Source: Caldithrix abyssi DSM 13497
Lineage (GTDB): Bacteria > Calditrichota > Calditrichia > Calditrichales > Calditrichaceae
DNA: 64,000 nt
Direction: 5' to 3'
Assembly: GCF_001886815.1 (NCBI RefSeq)
Contig: NZ_CP018099.1
Coordinates: 2,850,501-2,914,500, forward strand
How positions within the stretch are numbered: position 1 is the first letter of the stretch; each line of letters starts with the position of its first letter. Position numbers and translations under genes: made by a program. Shown here one piece after another: positions 1 to 8,957 of this stretch. A model generated the notes under the pieces. The model was given only the letters and a program-made list of their open reading frames with translations. It was not told where the DNA came from and searched no databases.

Positions 1-881
1 TCAATGGACAGCGCGGTCATGATGCTAAAGGCATCGTGCGGTTCAAAAAAGCTGATCTCTCGCGGCGTAAGGCCTGCCGTTTTAAAGGCCCGTTGCGCGC
101 TCATCTGAACGCCTTGCAACATAAGCAGGTTTTTCCGATCATGCAATGCAACACTATCCGTACCCACCTCGCAGGCCAGCACCTCCACAAGCCGCCGATC
201 GTTCTTTTGTAATTCATCCAGCGGCGCCAGAATAACGGCGGCCGCCCCATCGGCAATGGGACTGGAATCGAGCAGATTGATGGGCTCGGCAATCATCTTT
301 GCCTTCAGGTACTGTTCAACGGAAATCGGCTGGCGAAACATGGCATGGGGATTGTACTGCGCATTATGATGAGCCAACACCGGAAAATGAGCAAACGGCT
401 CTTTGGTCAGCTTATGTTCAAACATAAAGCGTTGTTTGATCAGCGCATTCAGAGCCACAAAGGTCAGCCCCAGCGAAGTTTCAAAATCGGCGTCGGCCGC
501 TGTGGCCAGCGCGCCGGTAGAATGCCATCCGGCGTGCTCGGTCAATTTTTCCACGCCCACCACGGCAACGCATTTTTTTTGTCCGCTGGCAATGGCCAGT
601 ACGCCCTGCCTGAAAGCGGCAGCGCCGGAAGCGCAGGCGCCCTCCACTTTAACGGCCTCTATTCCGGCAAATCCGGCAAAATCGGCGATCAAAGCGCCCA
701 GATGCTCCTGTTCGCTCAACACACCGCCCAACATGTTGCCCACATACAAACCGTCGATTTCATTGCGCTGGGCGTCGTCCAGCGCTTGCCACAGGGCGTC
801 AACCGCCAGCTCGCGCAATGAACGATCCCAGTGTTCACGTACGGGCGTTTGCCCGATTCCAATAATCGCTACTCTCTTCAT
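1..881 (-). CDS. Thiolase (acetyl-CoA acetyltransferase family), 3' end cut by window edge
   Basis: Thiolase-fold enzyme, most likely acetoacetyl-CoA thiolase condensing two acetyl-CoA in the cytoplasm. Starts at the ATG at 879-881 (MKRVAIIGIGQT) and is open for 293 codons to the left edge, where it is truncated. The nucleophilic Cys lies in EGACASG (about residue 83) and the catalytic His in EPHDAFSI (about 282), both as in SCP-x/archaeal-type thiolases. It lies downstream of HMG-CoA synthase on the same strand. In archaea thiolase, HMG-CoA synthase and a DUF35 OB-fold protein form one complex, so acetoacetyl-CoA supply to HMG-CoA is the likely job; a DUF35 gene would be expected just beyond the edge. 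A lipid-transfer-type or fatty-acid thiolase cannot be excluded. Confidence 0.88.
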   Translation of the reverse strand, partial: MKRVAIIGIGQTPVREHWDRSLRELAVDALWQALDDAQRNEIDGLYVGNMLGGVLSEQEHLGALIADFAGFAGIEAVKVEGACASGAAAFRQGVLAIASGQKKCVAVVGVEKLTEHAGWHSTGALATAADADFETSLGLTFVALNALIKQRFMFEHKLTKEPFAHFPVLAHHNAQYNPHAMFRQPISVEQYLKAKMIAEPINLLDSSPIADGAAAVILAPLDELQKNDRRLVEVLACEVGTDSVALHDRKNLLMLQGVQMSAQRAFKTAGLTPREISFFEPHDAFSIMTALSI

Positions 882-978
882 ATTCCTGCCATTGGTTTAA
901 CGCTTTTTGATACCAACCCAAATAGATTTCATGGCGCCAATCCGGAACGCCGATAGAACAAAGGCAGCCATTAATCAA
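835..978 (-). CDS. Possible 47-residue ORF between HMG-CoA synthase and thiolase
   Basis: Weak candidate. The HMG-CoA synthase frame continues after its TGA with protein-like sequence rich in W, Y, Q and E (for example GVPDWRHEIYLGWYQKALNQ) until a TGA at 835-837, overlapping the first codons of the thiolase gene. A TTG at 976-978 preceded by AAGAGG at suitable spacing could start it. No family is recognised. It may be a small translated protein, the remnant of a longer C-terminus lost through the stop codon, or chance. Confidence 0.25.
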   Translation of the reverse strand: MINGCLCSIGVPDWRHEIYLGWYQKALNQWQEYEESSDYWNRANART

Positions 979-1032
979 ACTTAACCTCTTAAACTCCTGT
1001 ACACTTTCACCGTATTTGTCCCAATAAAGAGT

Positions 1033-2097
1033 TCAACTCTTCCGAATCTTATCACGAAAGCGCGCGTACTGACTGTAATCGATGAATCGGGCGCGCTCAA
1101 TGTAATTGGCGGTCAATGGCGCGCGGTTTCGTCGTTCAACGATTTTTTCGCTTACTTCAAAACAAAAGGCATCGCTGCCGGCGCCTGAACCAAAGCTGAC
1201 TGTCAGAATCAGATCGCCAGGGCGGGCCTCATCCAGAATGGCCGTTAAGCCCAGCATCGCTGATCCGGCATAGGTGTTACCAATCTGCGGAGCGAGTAAA
1301 CCCGCGTTGTATTGTTCCTGAGTAAAGCCCAGTTTTGCGGCGATCTTTTCCGGAAATTTTTGATTTGGTTGATGGAAGACGGCAAAGCGGAAATCTTGCG
1401 CTTTTAAGTTCAATGCTTCCATTAATGTGGCGGCGGCCGTCCCGATATGGTGAAAATAAGCCGGTTCGCCGGTAAAGCGATTGCCGTGCTCCGGGAATTT
1501 TTGATGATTGCGGCGAAAAAAATCGGGCGTGTCTGTTACGTAACTGTAGGCGCCTTTTAGAACGGCCAGCGCAATTTCTGCCGCGCCCATAATAAAAGCT
1601 GCGCCGCCTGCAGCCGCGGTGTATTCCAGCGCATCGCCCGGCCGCCCCTGGGCCGTGTCCATGCCAATGGCCAGCGCATAGTCGGCCATCCCGCTGCCCA
1701 CGTAGCCGATGGCGGCCTGCATGGCTTCGGTGCCCGCCTTGCAGGCAAATTCAAAATCACCGGCCGTGTTCGCCGGAGCAATGCCCAACGCCTGAGCCAC
1801 CACCGTTCCGCTGGGCTTGACCGCATACGGATGCGATTCGCTACCGATCCACACGGCGCGAATCTTTTGCGGTTCAATTCCCGCCCGCAACAAGGCGTTT
1901 TGCCCGGCTTCGATGCTCATGGTAATCGTGTCCTCATCTAAGCCTGGCACGCTTTTCTGTTTTACAGGTAATTGATTGCCCGTCTGCTCTCCCCGCCACA
2001 CGGCGGCGATGGTTTTGCTTTTAATGCGGTAACGAGGAACATAGGCGCCGTAACCGACAATCCCAATGCCGCGTTCGGGCTTCATGACTGTTTGCAT
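1033..2097 (-). CDS. Hydroxymethylglutaryl-CoA synthase, archaeal type
   Basis: Condenses acetoacetyl-CoA with acetyl-CoA to HMG-CoA, the entry to the mevalonate route. About 354 residues, the length of archaeal enzymes rather than the longer eukaryotic ones. The N-terminus [12 protein letters not shown], the Cys nucleophile in [12 protein letters not shown] (about residue 119) and the His in FHQPNQKFP match the archaeal family. I use the ATG at 2095-2097; the frame is open to a TTG at 2127, and a later Met precedes the conserved [10 protein letters not shown], so the start is uncertain by about 15 residues. It is the first gene of a unit running into the thiolase, with a 151-bp gap. Mevalonate-pathway function is inferred, as later pathway genes are not in the window. 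Confidence 0.93.
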   Translation of the reverse strand: MQTVMKPERGIGIVGYGAYVPRYRIKSKTIAAVWRGEQTGNQLPVKQKSVPGLDEDTITMSIEAGQNALLRAGIEPQKIRAVWIGSESHPYAVKPSGTVVAQALGIAPANTAGDFEFACKAGTEAMQAAIGYVGSGMADYALAIGMDTAQGRPGDALEYTAAAGGAAFIMGAAEIALAVLKGAYSYVTDTPDFFRRNHQKFPEHGNRFTGEPAYFHHIGTAAATLMEALNLKAQDFRFAVFHQPNQKFPEKIAAKLGFTQEQYNAGLLAPQIGNTYAGSAMLGLTAILDEARPGDLILTVSFGSGAGSDAFCFEVSEKIVERRNRAPLTANYIERARFIDYSQYARFRDKIRKS

Positions 2098-2545
2098 TTT
2101 TTTACGTTTTCCTGACAACTGAGACAAACCACTTCTTTAAATTTGAGCTGGTTGAATTAAAAGAAAATCTTTAAATGAGGCAATGTTTGCGAGTATGTTT
2201 TAGAAAAAATTCAACCAAATAAAAATACATTTTTAAACAACAATATTCGTAATTATTTCATTTTTATGGATTTGTACACGTAACTGAAAAATAGTCTCCA
2301 AAAACTTCTCATTATTTTCTCATAAGTGCGGCGTTAAATTTCATCTTAAAGGCAATATTTTTCCTTGGCTGTTTACGATCCAGCGCAGGACAGACAAAGT
2401 AGGAAATGGGATTAACGGCATGAACGCTTGCTGACGATCGCCTAAAAATCAATTCGATCGTCTAATAGCGAAAGCGGGAAAAGAGGTATGTAAATCAAAT
2501 TTGTTTTCGCGCGGATGAAAGATGGCTGCAGAACGTTGCGCTTCA
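2098..2545. other. Gene-free spacer upstream of HMG-CoA synthase
   Basis: AT-rich spacer of about 450 bp between the HMG-CoA synthase start and the EVE-domain gene stop. It must contain the promoter of the first and the terminator of the second, but I see no convincing hairpin with a T-run and no clear promoter hexamers. Confidence 0.5.
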
Positions 2546-3019
2546 CTACAAATCAATCGGCCGCCGGAAGGCGATGATGGCCTGCCACTCTTCTTCTGTT
2601 ACCGGTTGAATGGAAAGGCGGCTGCCCTTTTTGAGTAGCATCATGTTTTCCAGCTGCGGAATCTTTTTGAGTTCATCGCGAGTAATGGGCGGATTAAATT
2701 CCTGGATGGCCATAATTTCCACGCCGTACCAGCGGGGATGTTGCGGATCGCTTTTCGGATCAAAATAGTCGGATTCGGGATCGAAGGCCGTGGGATCCGG
2801 AGAGGCCTCTTTAACCACGCGGGCAATGCCCACAATAGCCTGCGGTTTTGCAACGCTGTGGTAAAAAAACAACAGATCGCCTTTTTTCACCTCATCGCGC
2901 AACAGATTGCGCGCCTGATAATTGCGCACACCGTCCCAGAAAACCGTGCGCTGCGCTTCATTTTTCAAATCTTCCCAGGAATAGGCCGAAGGTTCACTTT
3001 TAAACAACCAGTATTTCAT
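2546..3019 (-). CDS. EVE domain-containing protein
   Basis: 157-residue single-domain EVE protein (PUA-like fold, formerly DUF55; relatives of human THYN1). The family is proposed to bind modified nucleobases in DNA or RNA. The start MKYWLFKSEPSAYSWEDL and the block WDGVRNYQARN followed by KGDLLFFYHS are diagnostic; the protein ends with the usual RLSIQPVTEEEW region. It starts 9 bp after the stop of the SDR gene and is probably cotranscribed with it. No methyltransferase or restriction gene is nearby, so a housekeeping role seems likelier than defence. Confidence 0.92.
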   Translation of the reverse strand: MKYWLFKSEPSAYSWEDLKNEAQRTVFWDGVRNYQARNLLRDEVKKGDLLFFYHSVAKPQAIVGIARVVKEASPDPTAFDPESDYFDPKSDPQHPRWYGVEIMAIQEFNPPITRDELKKIPQLENMMLLKKGSRLSIQPVTEEEWQAIIAFRRPIDL

Positions 3020-3028
3020 GATCCATCC

Positions 3029-3796
3029 TTATTGATTAATTTCCATGTTAAACATAGACGCATGCTCACGAATATCCCACTCCCGTTCGATGAACTGCGT
3101 ACTCTCCGTATCCATTAAAACGCGGCAGATAAAGCGGGCCACGATTTCAGGAGCCAACAATTTTCCTTCCTGTTTTAATTGAATAAAGCGCTCCAGCGCC
3201 GGGAAGTCCTCTTTTCGCGCCAGACGTACCTCATCCTGCATGGGCGTATTGACCACGCCTGGCCGCAGACTGCCCACATAAATTTCTGCAGCATTCAGTT
3301 CTTTATTCCACACCTGGTAAAGCATGTGCAGCGCCGCTTTTGAAGTACAATAAGCGCCCCAGCCGGCATACGCATGGTGCGCCGCTCCGGAAGAGATGTG
3401 CAGCACTCTGGCGCCTTTTCTTAAAAAGGGCAGCAATTCCTGCGTTAAAAAAAGCGGCGCTTCTACGTTGACGGCAAAATGCTGACGCCACTCGTTCAGG
3501 GTTACCGCCTTAAGCGCTTTGACCGGCTGGAGCTGCGCCGCATTGTGAATTAAAAAATTCAGCGCTCCGTCTTTTTCAACGCGCGCCCTGATCAGCGCTC
3601 TACCCTGTTCGGTAGAAACATCCGCTGCTAAAATTGAAATACGTTGCGGATTTTGTTTTTGAGTTTGTTCCAGCTTTGACAGACGGCGGCCAACAGCCAG
3701 AACCGACACACTGTATTCATTGGCCAGACAAACAGCCAGCGCCTGACCGATTCCACTACCGGCGCCTGTAACTAAAGCAATGCGTTTTTCGTCCAT
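3029..3796 (-). CDS. Short-chain dehydrogenase/reductase
   Basis: 255-residue classical SDR, an NAD(P)H-dependent cytoplasmic oxidoreductase. It has the cofactor-binding motif TGAGSGIG near residue 10, the NNAG-equivalent HNAAQ near 85, Ser at about 136 and the catalytic YCTSK (Y149, K153). The frame is open to 3847, but the Met at 3794-3796 is preceded by AGGA at 9 bp and begins right at the Rossmann fold, so I chose it. Overall it resembles sepiapterin/benzil reductase-like SDRs; the substrate cannot be read from sequence. First gene of a two-gene unit with the EVE protein. Confidence 0.9.
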   Translation of the reverse strand: MDEKRIALVTGAGSGIGQALAVCLANEYSVSVLAVGRRLSKLEQTQKQNPQRISILAADVSTEQGRALIRARVEKDGALNFLIHNAAQLQPVKALKAVTLNEWRQHFAVNVEAPLFLTQELLPFLRKGARVLHISSGAAHHAYAGWGAYCTSKAALHMLYQVWNKELNAAEIYVGSLRPGVVNTPMQDEVRLARKEDFPALERFIQLKQEGKLLAPEIVARFICRVLMDTESTQFIEREWDIREHASMFNMEINQ

Positions 3797-3914
3797 GCTC
3801 TTATTTCCTGTCTTTTTTGAAAGTTTAACCAACGTTTTAAAATACAAAAAAATTCCGGATCAGGCCAGTTCCGCCGCCGGCTGCAGCCTTAAGATTGGAT
3901 GTAAACTTTCAGGA

Positions 3915-4022
3915 GTGAAAAAAATCAAGTTAATCTTTTAATCATATTAATACGGTTCAAGAACCACCTCTAAACCTCTAAACTCTTATACTCTTAACTT
4001 TTCACACTCGCCATGTCGGCAA
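3915..4022 (-). repeat. Inverted remote copy of the 11.7-kb repeat's left end
   Basis: Read on the minus strand this matches 11722-11810 with small indels: both run from GACATGGCGAG through TATAAGAGTTTAGAGG and GATTAATATGATTA to GATTAACTTGATTTTTTTC. It lies in the 332-bp gene-free spacer between the SDR gene and the DUF3160 gene, so the spacer's own regulatory sites must lie around it. Confidence 0.8.
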
Positions 4023-4128
4023 TTCAAAGGGGCCTGGATAATTAATTAAAAACCAGGCAATAAACTTGCGACGGCCGTAGCCTTTAGTTATATTTCAATC
4101 GTTGAGGGTAAAAATGCTGGAGGAGGTA

Positions 4129-6675
4129 ATGAAAAAATTAACCTATTTTCCAGTTTTATTAAGCCTTGCCTGCAGTCTGCTGTTTAGCCAGTCCAATTTC
4201 AGTGTTGATGCGTACAGTCAATTTCTTAACCAGAACAAGGACCTGACCTATCTAGCCTTGACGGAACGTTTCCCGTTAAAATCGACCTATTACAAATTTG
4301 CGCCCGAGCAAATCAGGCTGAACGATTTTTTGTATTTTGACTCCGTTATGGCCAGCTACCATTTAACAGAGGAAGAGATTGCCCTTTTAAAACAGAACCA
4401 TTTTGTGGTTACGGAACGCCTTACTTTTGATTGTTTTGGGGAGGCGTTGCATGATATTTACATCAACGATTTGCCCGTTTTTCTTTCTACCGATGCCGTG
4501 CTGCACGCCCTGCACGCTTCGTATTATCAAATCCTTTCAGACGTGGAACTTTCTCTGTTAAAACCCAATCTGCGTAAAATTTTAGACGGGCTATACCATT
4601 CTTTTTCGTTGCTGGCGCAAAAGTACGAGCATGATCAAGCGCTTAGCGGCGCGCTGGGCGATGTGGATATTTACGTTACCATGGCTCGCTCCCTTTTAGA
4701 CGGCCAGCAGGCGCCGTCCCAATACATTGCACAGGCGAAAATCGATACGATCTGGCAGGCCATCGCCAGTGAACAAGTAGTCAATCTCAAGCTGTTCGCC
4801 GATCGTTTTCGTTCCATCGACGGCAGCCAATTTAAGGTTCGCGGACACTACACTCGAGACGGGTTACCCGAATATTTTAAAGCCATGATGTGGCTGGGAC
4901 GCATCGATTTCTTTTTGACCCCGCCTCCGGAGAATCCCTGGGAAGCGCCCTGGAGCCGTGAAGAAATAAGACGAATGAATTTGGCGGCCTTTATGCTCGA
5001 CGAGCTGCTCGACATGGCAGGCGTCCGTCCCCTGCTAAAAGAAAACGACCAGATCATCCGTTTTCTGGTGGGCGAAAGCGATAATTTAACGCCCGCCGAA
5101 ATCAACGATCTTAAAACGGATCTGGGACTGACCGACGCCGGGCAATTACTGGATGACGACACCTACGACCTCTATCAGGAAACATTGCGAACTTCCGGAT
5201 TGGGGACGCAAAAAATCCTTTCGCAGATCATGATGATGAATCCGTTCGATCCCGAACCCGGCCGGCTGCCGCTTTCCTTCCGTTTATTAGGGCAGCGTTT
5301 CATCATCGATTCCTACATCTTTTTTAATGTGGTTTTTGATCGCATCGAGTTCCAGGGCGAAAAAGTGTGGCGCCCTTTGCCCGATCCGCTGGACGTGATG
5401 TTTGTGCTGGGCAATGACGACGCTCTTTACCTGTTAAAAGATGAGATAGAAACGTACCGATACGCTTCGCAATTGAACGCCCTGCGCTACCTGGTGGACG
5501 CCTACGATGAAAGTTTTTGGGAAGCCTCGCTTTATAACGTGTGGCTGAACGCCATTCGAACGCTTAATCCCCAACCTTCTATGGCAACCATTCCAGATTT
5601 TATGAAGACGGCCGCCTGGCGGCAAAACAAATTGAACACGCAACTGGCTTCCTGGTCGCAACTCCGCCACGATAATTTACTCTACGCCAAACAATCGTAC
5701 ACCGGCGCCGCAGGATGCTCCTATCCTTACTCGTTGATCGAGCCCAATCCCCCATTTTACGCCGCCATCCGACAGTTTGCACAAATGGCTTATGAATACT
5801 TCCGACAATTTGGAAACGATGAAAATTTTCTACTCTCTAACATTCAAAATTACTTTGCACGATTAAACGCAACAATGACGCGGCTTGAACAAATTGCACA
5901 AAAAGAACTGGCGCAGGAAACGCTTAATGCCGATGAAATTGACTGGCTGCAGCGCATGCTTTTTATCAACGCTCAAAGCGGCGCGCCGCCCTTTGACGGA
6001 TGGTACGCCTGGCTGTATTATGTGCCCGAAGATGCCAGCAAAGAGGACTACCCAATCGCCGATGTGCACACCCAACCAACAGACCAGACGGGAGAGCCTG
6101 TAGGCCATGTTTTGCACGTGGGCACGGGCAAAATCAATTTAGGCATATTCCTGGCGCCCGCCCCTTACGAAAATCACCCGCCCGTGGCCTTTGTGGGGCC
6201 GGTCATGTCCTATTACCAAACAATAACCGACAATTTTAAGAGAATGACCGATGAGGAATGGGCGGAACTGGTAAAAGCAAACAAAGTTCCGCAACGGCCA
6301 GATTGGGTCAATATCTACCTGGCGGATGCCGCAGGCAAACAGCGTCTGCCGGGCAGAGAGCTCCCCGCCAGAATCTACACGAGCCTGCAGCCGGGCAATG
6401 GCAGTGCGCCGCAAAACTTTGTACTGTATCAAAATTTTCCGAATCCGTTCAATCCACAAACCACCATTCGTTACCATATTGCAGAAAAGACGCACGTAAA
6501 ATTGACGATCTACAATCTGGCCGGCGAAAAAATTGTCACTCTGGTTGATAAACAGCAAACAGCCGGAGAGTATCGCCAAATATTCAACGGGCATAACCTG
6601 CCAAGCGGTATTTACATCGCTCGATTAAAAACGCGCAAGCAAACACAAAGCATTAAAATGGCGCTGATTCGCTAA
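4129..6675 (+). CDS. Secreted DUF3160 protein with T9SS C-terminal sorting domain
   Basis: 848-residue exported protein of unknown biochemical role. An N-terminal signal peptide (MKKLTYFPVLLSLACSLLFS) is followed by a long DUF3160-type body: the block NDLPVFLSTDAVLHALHASY near residue 120 and the late block FVGPVMSYYQTITDNFKRMT are characteristic. The last 80 residues form a type A sorting domain (YQNFPNPFNPQTTIRY, then IYNLAGEKI, LPSGIYIARL and KMALIR), so export by the type IX system and surface attachment or release are expected. The start is the ATG at 4129, because GGAGGAGG sits at 4119-4126; the frame is open upstream to a TTG at 4102. Single-gene unit on the plus strand. Confidence 0.93.
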   Translation: MKKLTYFPVLLSLACSLLFSQSNFSVDAYSQFLNQNKDLTYLALTERFPLKSTYYKFAPEQIRLNDFLYFDSVMASYHLTEEEIALLKQNHFVVTERLTFDCFGEALHDIYINDLPVFLSTDAVLHALHASYYQILSDVELSLLKPNLRKILDGLYHSFSLLAQKYEHDQALSGALGDVDIYVTMARSLLDGQQAPSQYIAQAKIDTIWQAIASEQVVNLKLFADRFRSIDGSQFKVRGHYTRDGLPEYFKAMMWLGRIDFFLTPPPENPWEAPWSREEIRRMNLAAFMLDELLDMAGVRPLLKENDQIIRFLVGESDNLTPAEINDLKTDLGLTDAGQLLDDDTYDLYQETLRTSGLGTQKILSQIMMMNPFDPEPGRLPLSFRLLGQRFIIDSYIFFNVVFDRIEFQGEKVWRPLPDPLDVMFVLGNDDALYLLKDEIETYRYASQLNALRYLVDAYDESFWEASLYNVWLNAIRTLNPQPSMATIPDFMKTAAWRQNKLNTQLASWSQLRHDNLLYAKQSYTGAAGCSYPYSLIEPNPPFYAAIRQFAQMAYEYFRQFGNDENFLLSNIQNYFARLNATMTRLEQIAQKELAQETLNADEIDWLQRMLFINAQSGAPPFDGWYAWLYYVPEDASKEDYPIADVHTQPTDQTGEPVGHVLHVGTGKINLGIFLAPAPYENHPPVAFVGPVMSYYQTITDNFKRMTDEEWAELVKANKVPQRPDWVNIYLADAAGKQRLPGRELPARIYTSLQPGNGSAPQNFVLYQNFPNPFNPQTTIRYHIAEKTHVKLTIYNLAGEKIVTLVDKQQTAGEYRQIFNGHNLPSGIYIARLKTRKQTQSIKMALIR

Positions 6676-6676
6676 T

Positions 6677-6700
6677 TGGCAGAACGCTGCCGGTATTTTC
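6677..6700 (+). terminator. Weak terminator candidate after the DUF3160 gene
   Basis: A short hairpin GGCAG-AACG-CTGCC at 6677-6690, two bases after the stop codon, is followed by a mixed T-rich stretch. The stem is only 5 bp and the T-run is interrupted. Confidence 0.3.
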
Positions 6701-6725
6701 TTTACAGTCAGCAAATAACGTTTTG

Positions 6726-7223
6726 TCAAGCGTTTTTGTTCATCAAGTCGAACAGGCGATCGGCAAAGGCCTCAATCCATGGCGCATAATAGGCAAAAAC
6801 GCGGATTTGTTCTCTTTTCTTTAACAATTGGCGGCGATCTAACTTCCCCACGTGAAAAAGATAAAAGATCATCATTAAAGAATTAAAGTAATCGAGGCCA
6901 TGCCTGTCTGCGCGCGCCAACACCTTGCGATCATCGGAAATGACCGGGCAACCCAGCTTCAGCGCCAGGTCAATTAGTTGCCGGTCGGCCGGCGCACGAG
7001 ACAATTCATCGAACACCTTAATCGAAAAACTTGCTGGCAATCTCGCCTCATGCAGTACCGCTGCGGGAGTGGTCAATTCCAGTTGCGCGCCCAACTTGGC
7101 CAGAAGATTAATACGTTGCAGGTAAATCATTGAGCAGGCGTCAATAACGGCGCATTGTAATTGATCAAATTGACGGAGGACCTTTTGCGGATCAATGTTT
7201 GCAACTTTTGCATCTTTTTTCAT
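6726..7223 (-). CDS. PIN domain-like protein
   Basis: 165-residue protein with the acidic pattern of PIN-fold Mg-dependent ribonucleases: D28 in AVIDACSMIYL, E59 in VLHEA, D80 in APADRQLIDLA and D97/D98 in VISDDRKVLARA. Most PIN proteins are toxins paired with a small antitoxin, but none precedes or follows here; the divergent neighbour is an FmdB-like zinc ribbon 49 bp away. The C-terminal extension of about 45 residues beyond the usual PIN core suggests a stand-alone PIN protein. The function is not known, and VapC-type toxin activity should not be assumed. Confidence 0.75.
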   Translation of the reverse strand: MKKDAKVANIDPQKVLRQFDQLQCAVIDACSMIYLQRINLLAKLGAQLELTTPAAVLHEARLPASFSIKVFDELSRAPADRQLIDLALKLGCPVISDDRKVLARADRHGLDYFNSLMMIFYLFHVGKLDRRQLLKKREQIRVFAYYAPWIEAFADRLFDLMNKNA

Positions 7224-7272
7224 ATCAAAAAATTAATTAATTTTAGACAAAAAACAACAGGAGAAAAGGGCC

Positions 7273-7767
7273 ATGCCAATCTACGAGTTTTACTGCCATC
7301 GATGCAACACCATTTATAAATTTTTAAGCCGCACAATCAACACCGAAAAGATACCGAACTGCCCGAAGTGTGAAACGGTTAAATTAGAGCGCCGCGTTTC
7401 CACCTTTGCCACCATCTCTTCGCTCAACAACGATTCCGAAGGCGACGACGAATTTGCCGGAATCGATGAAAAGCGCATGGAGCGTGTTCTGGAATCGCTG
7501 GCGCATGAGGCGGAACACATCGATGAAAATAATCCCCGTCAGCTGGCTTCGTTGATGCGTAAGTTTGCAAAAGAAGCGGGCATTAATTTTGGCGAAGGCA
7601 TGGAAGAAGCGATCCGCCGCATGGAAAAAGGCGAGGACCCGGAACAGATTGAAGAAGAATTAGGCGACGCCATTGAAAACGAAGACCCCTTTTTATTGAA
7701 AAACTTCCGACACATTAAGGGCCAAAAAGCCAGACCAAAGATCGACGATCATTTGTATGATTTGTAA
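7273..7767 (+). CDS. FmdB-type zinc ribbon protein
   Basis: 164 residues. The N-terminal 45 residues are a FmdB/CxxC regulatory-type zinc ribbon, with Cys at 8, 11, 30 and 33 (MPIYEFYCHRCNTIYKF, then NCPKCETVKLERRVS). The rest is an acidic, Glu- and Met-rich helical tail, longer than the usual 70-110-residue family member. RBS CAGGAGAAAAGGG lies just before the ATG. Family members are annotated as putative regulators without biochemical proof. Divergent from the PIN gene; the 49-bp gap must hold both promoters. Confidence 0.85.
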   Translation: MPIYEFYCHRCNTIYKFLSRTINTEKIPNCPKCETVKLERRVSTFATISSLNNDSEGDDEFAGIDEKRMERVLESLAHEAEHIDENNPRQLASLMRKFAKEAGINFGEGMEEAIRRMEKGEDPEQIEEELGDAIENEDPFLLKNFRHIKGQKARPKIDDHLYDL

Positions 7768-8050
7768 GGTGAATGGCCGGGTGGTTGAATGGTTGATCTA
7801 AAAGTCAGGGGGTGAAAGGGAAACCGTTTCAACGGTTTACGCGAGTGAACTGCGAGAAAAAATGTGTCAGCGGTGGACGCTTTTCACCGTGATCGAGTTG
7901 GAGCCGTGCAAAATGTTCCTTTTCGTGTTGGAATGAATCCACCAACGCCAGAACGTCCGCCTGTGCTTCTAAAACCTGCGCACAAAGGATGACTTCACCA
8001 TCCAACACTGCTTATATTTCCTTTATTTACGGCTTTGGCAAAATTCCATT
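7768..8050. repeat. Spacer with AACCGTT palindrome
   Basis: Intergenic stretch carrying a copy of the dispersed palindrome AAACCGTTTCAACGGTTT at 7821-7838, the same family found near 28.1-28.4 and 53.4-53.9 kb. A fragment GGTTGAATGGTTGA at about 7783-7797 resembles text at 51.35 and 56.75 kb. No gene is evident. Confidence 0.65.
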
Positions 8051-8806
8051 TTAAAGCATGGCTGAAACCTGTGCCTGCGGAATGGCGCCGAAGCGTCGTT
8101 CACGCGATTTAAATTCGTCCACGGCCCGGGCCAGTTCTTCTTCTGAAAAATCGGGCCACATGACCGGCGTAAAATAGAACTCAGCGTAAGCGCATTCCCA
8201 CAGCAGAAAATCGCTCAGTCGCTGCTCGCCACCCGTACGGATCAACAAATCCACATCGGGCGCAGCGTCATCAGAGTGCATGGCCCTGGCCAGATATTGG
8301 GAGAATTTTTCACGCGTTAAATTTTGATCGTCGGCCGCCATTTGTGCGGCGCGCATTAAAACCTCGCGGGAGGAATAATCGATGGCAAGACGCAAATGTA
8401 AGTTAGTTCCGAGTTTTGTTTTCTCTTCCGCATCCTCCATCTGTTCCACCAGAGCGGAACTCAGACGATCGCGACGACCGATAAAAGAAAGCTTAACCCC
8501 ATTTTCAATACTGGTTTTTACCTCGCTGCGCAACTTATTCTGCAAAAGCTGCATCAGCATAGAAACCTCTTGCTGCGGTCTTTTCCAGTTATCAGCCGAA
8601 AATGCATACAACGTTAACGTTGCAATGCCATATTTGGGCGCGGCTTCAATAATCCGTTTTGCGGTTTCGGCGCCCTCCCGGTGCCCCCAGAAACGCGGCT
8701 TACCCCGTTGTTGGGCCCAACGGCCATTGCCATCCATGATTATGGCTACATGTAAAGAAATATCCATTTTATCATCCGGTCTGGTCAATTTCAGATGGTT
8801 GCTCAT
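8051..8806 (-). CDS. uppS: Isoprenyl transferase (undecaprenyl diphosphate synthase)
   Basis: 251-residue cis-prenyltransferase that adds isopentenyl diphosphate units in the Z configuration to farnesyl diphosphate, giving the C55 carrier for peptidoglycan and O-antigen synthesis. Signatures: IIMDGNGRWA with catalytic Asp25, FWGHREGA, TLYAFSADNWKRP, and the C-terminal IRTGGEQRLSDFLLWECAYAE block. Normal length. The start ATG is preceded by AGGAAG. The gene is solitary; cdsA, dxr or frr, often adjacent in other bacteria, are not here. Confidence 0.96.
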   Translation of the reverse strand: MSNHLKLTRPDDKMDISLHVAIIMDGNGRWAQQRGKPRFWGHREGAETAKRIIEAAPKYGIATLTLYAFSADNWKRPQQEVSMLMQLLQNKLRSEVKTSIENGVKLSFIGRRDRLSSALVEQMEDAEEKTKLGTNLHLRLAIDYSSREVLMRAAQMAADDQNLTREKFSQYLARAMHSDDAAPDVDLLIRTGGEQRLSDFLLWECAYAEFYFTPVMWPDFSEEELARAVDEFKSRERRFGAIPQAQVSAML

Positions 8807-8957
8807 AATCTTCCTGCCTGTTAATTATTTTGCCAAACATGATTGAATTAGTTAATTTTATTGCTTAGTTAGAATTAGTGTATTTAATAACATTGGTAGT
8901 TAGTGAAATTGATTGTAAGAGTCTTGAGATAATTGTGAGAAAAAAATAAGTTGTGCA

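Noticed and set aside
101-900. Several open frames opposite or within the thiolase gene
   Set aside because: The thiolase frame has catalytic motifs at both ends and is open from 881 to the edge. The others are shadows.
6726-7223. VapBC-type toxin-antitoxin locus
   Set aside because: The PIN-like protein has no small DNA-binding partner on either side; the neighbour is a zinc-ribbon protein on the opposite strand.
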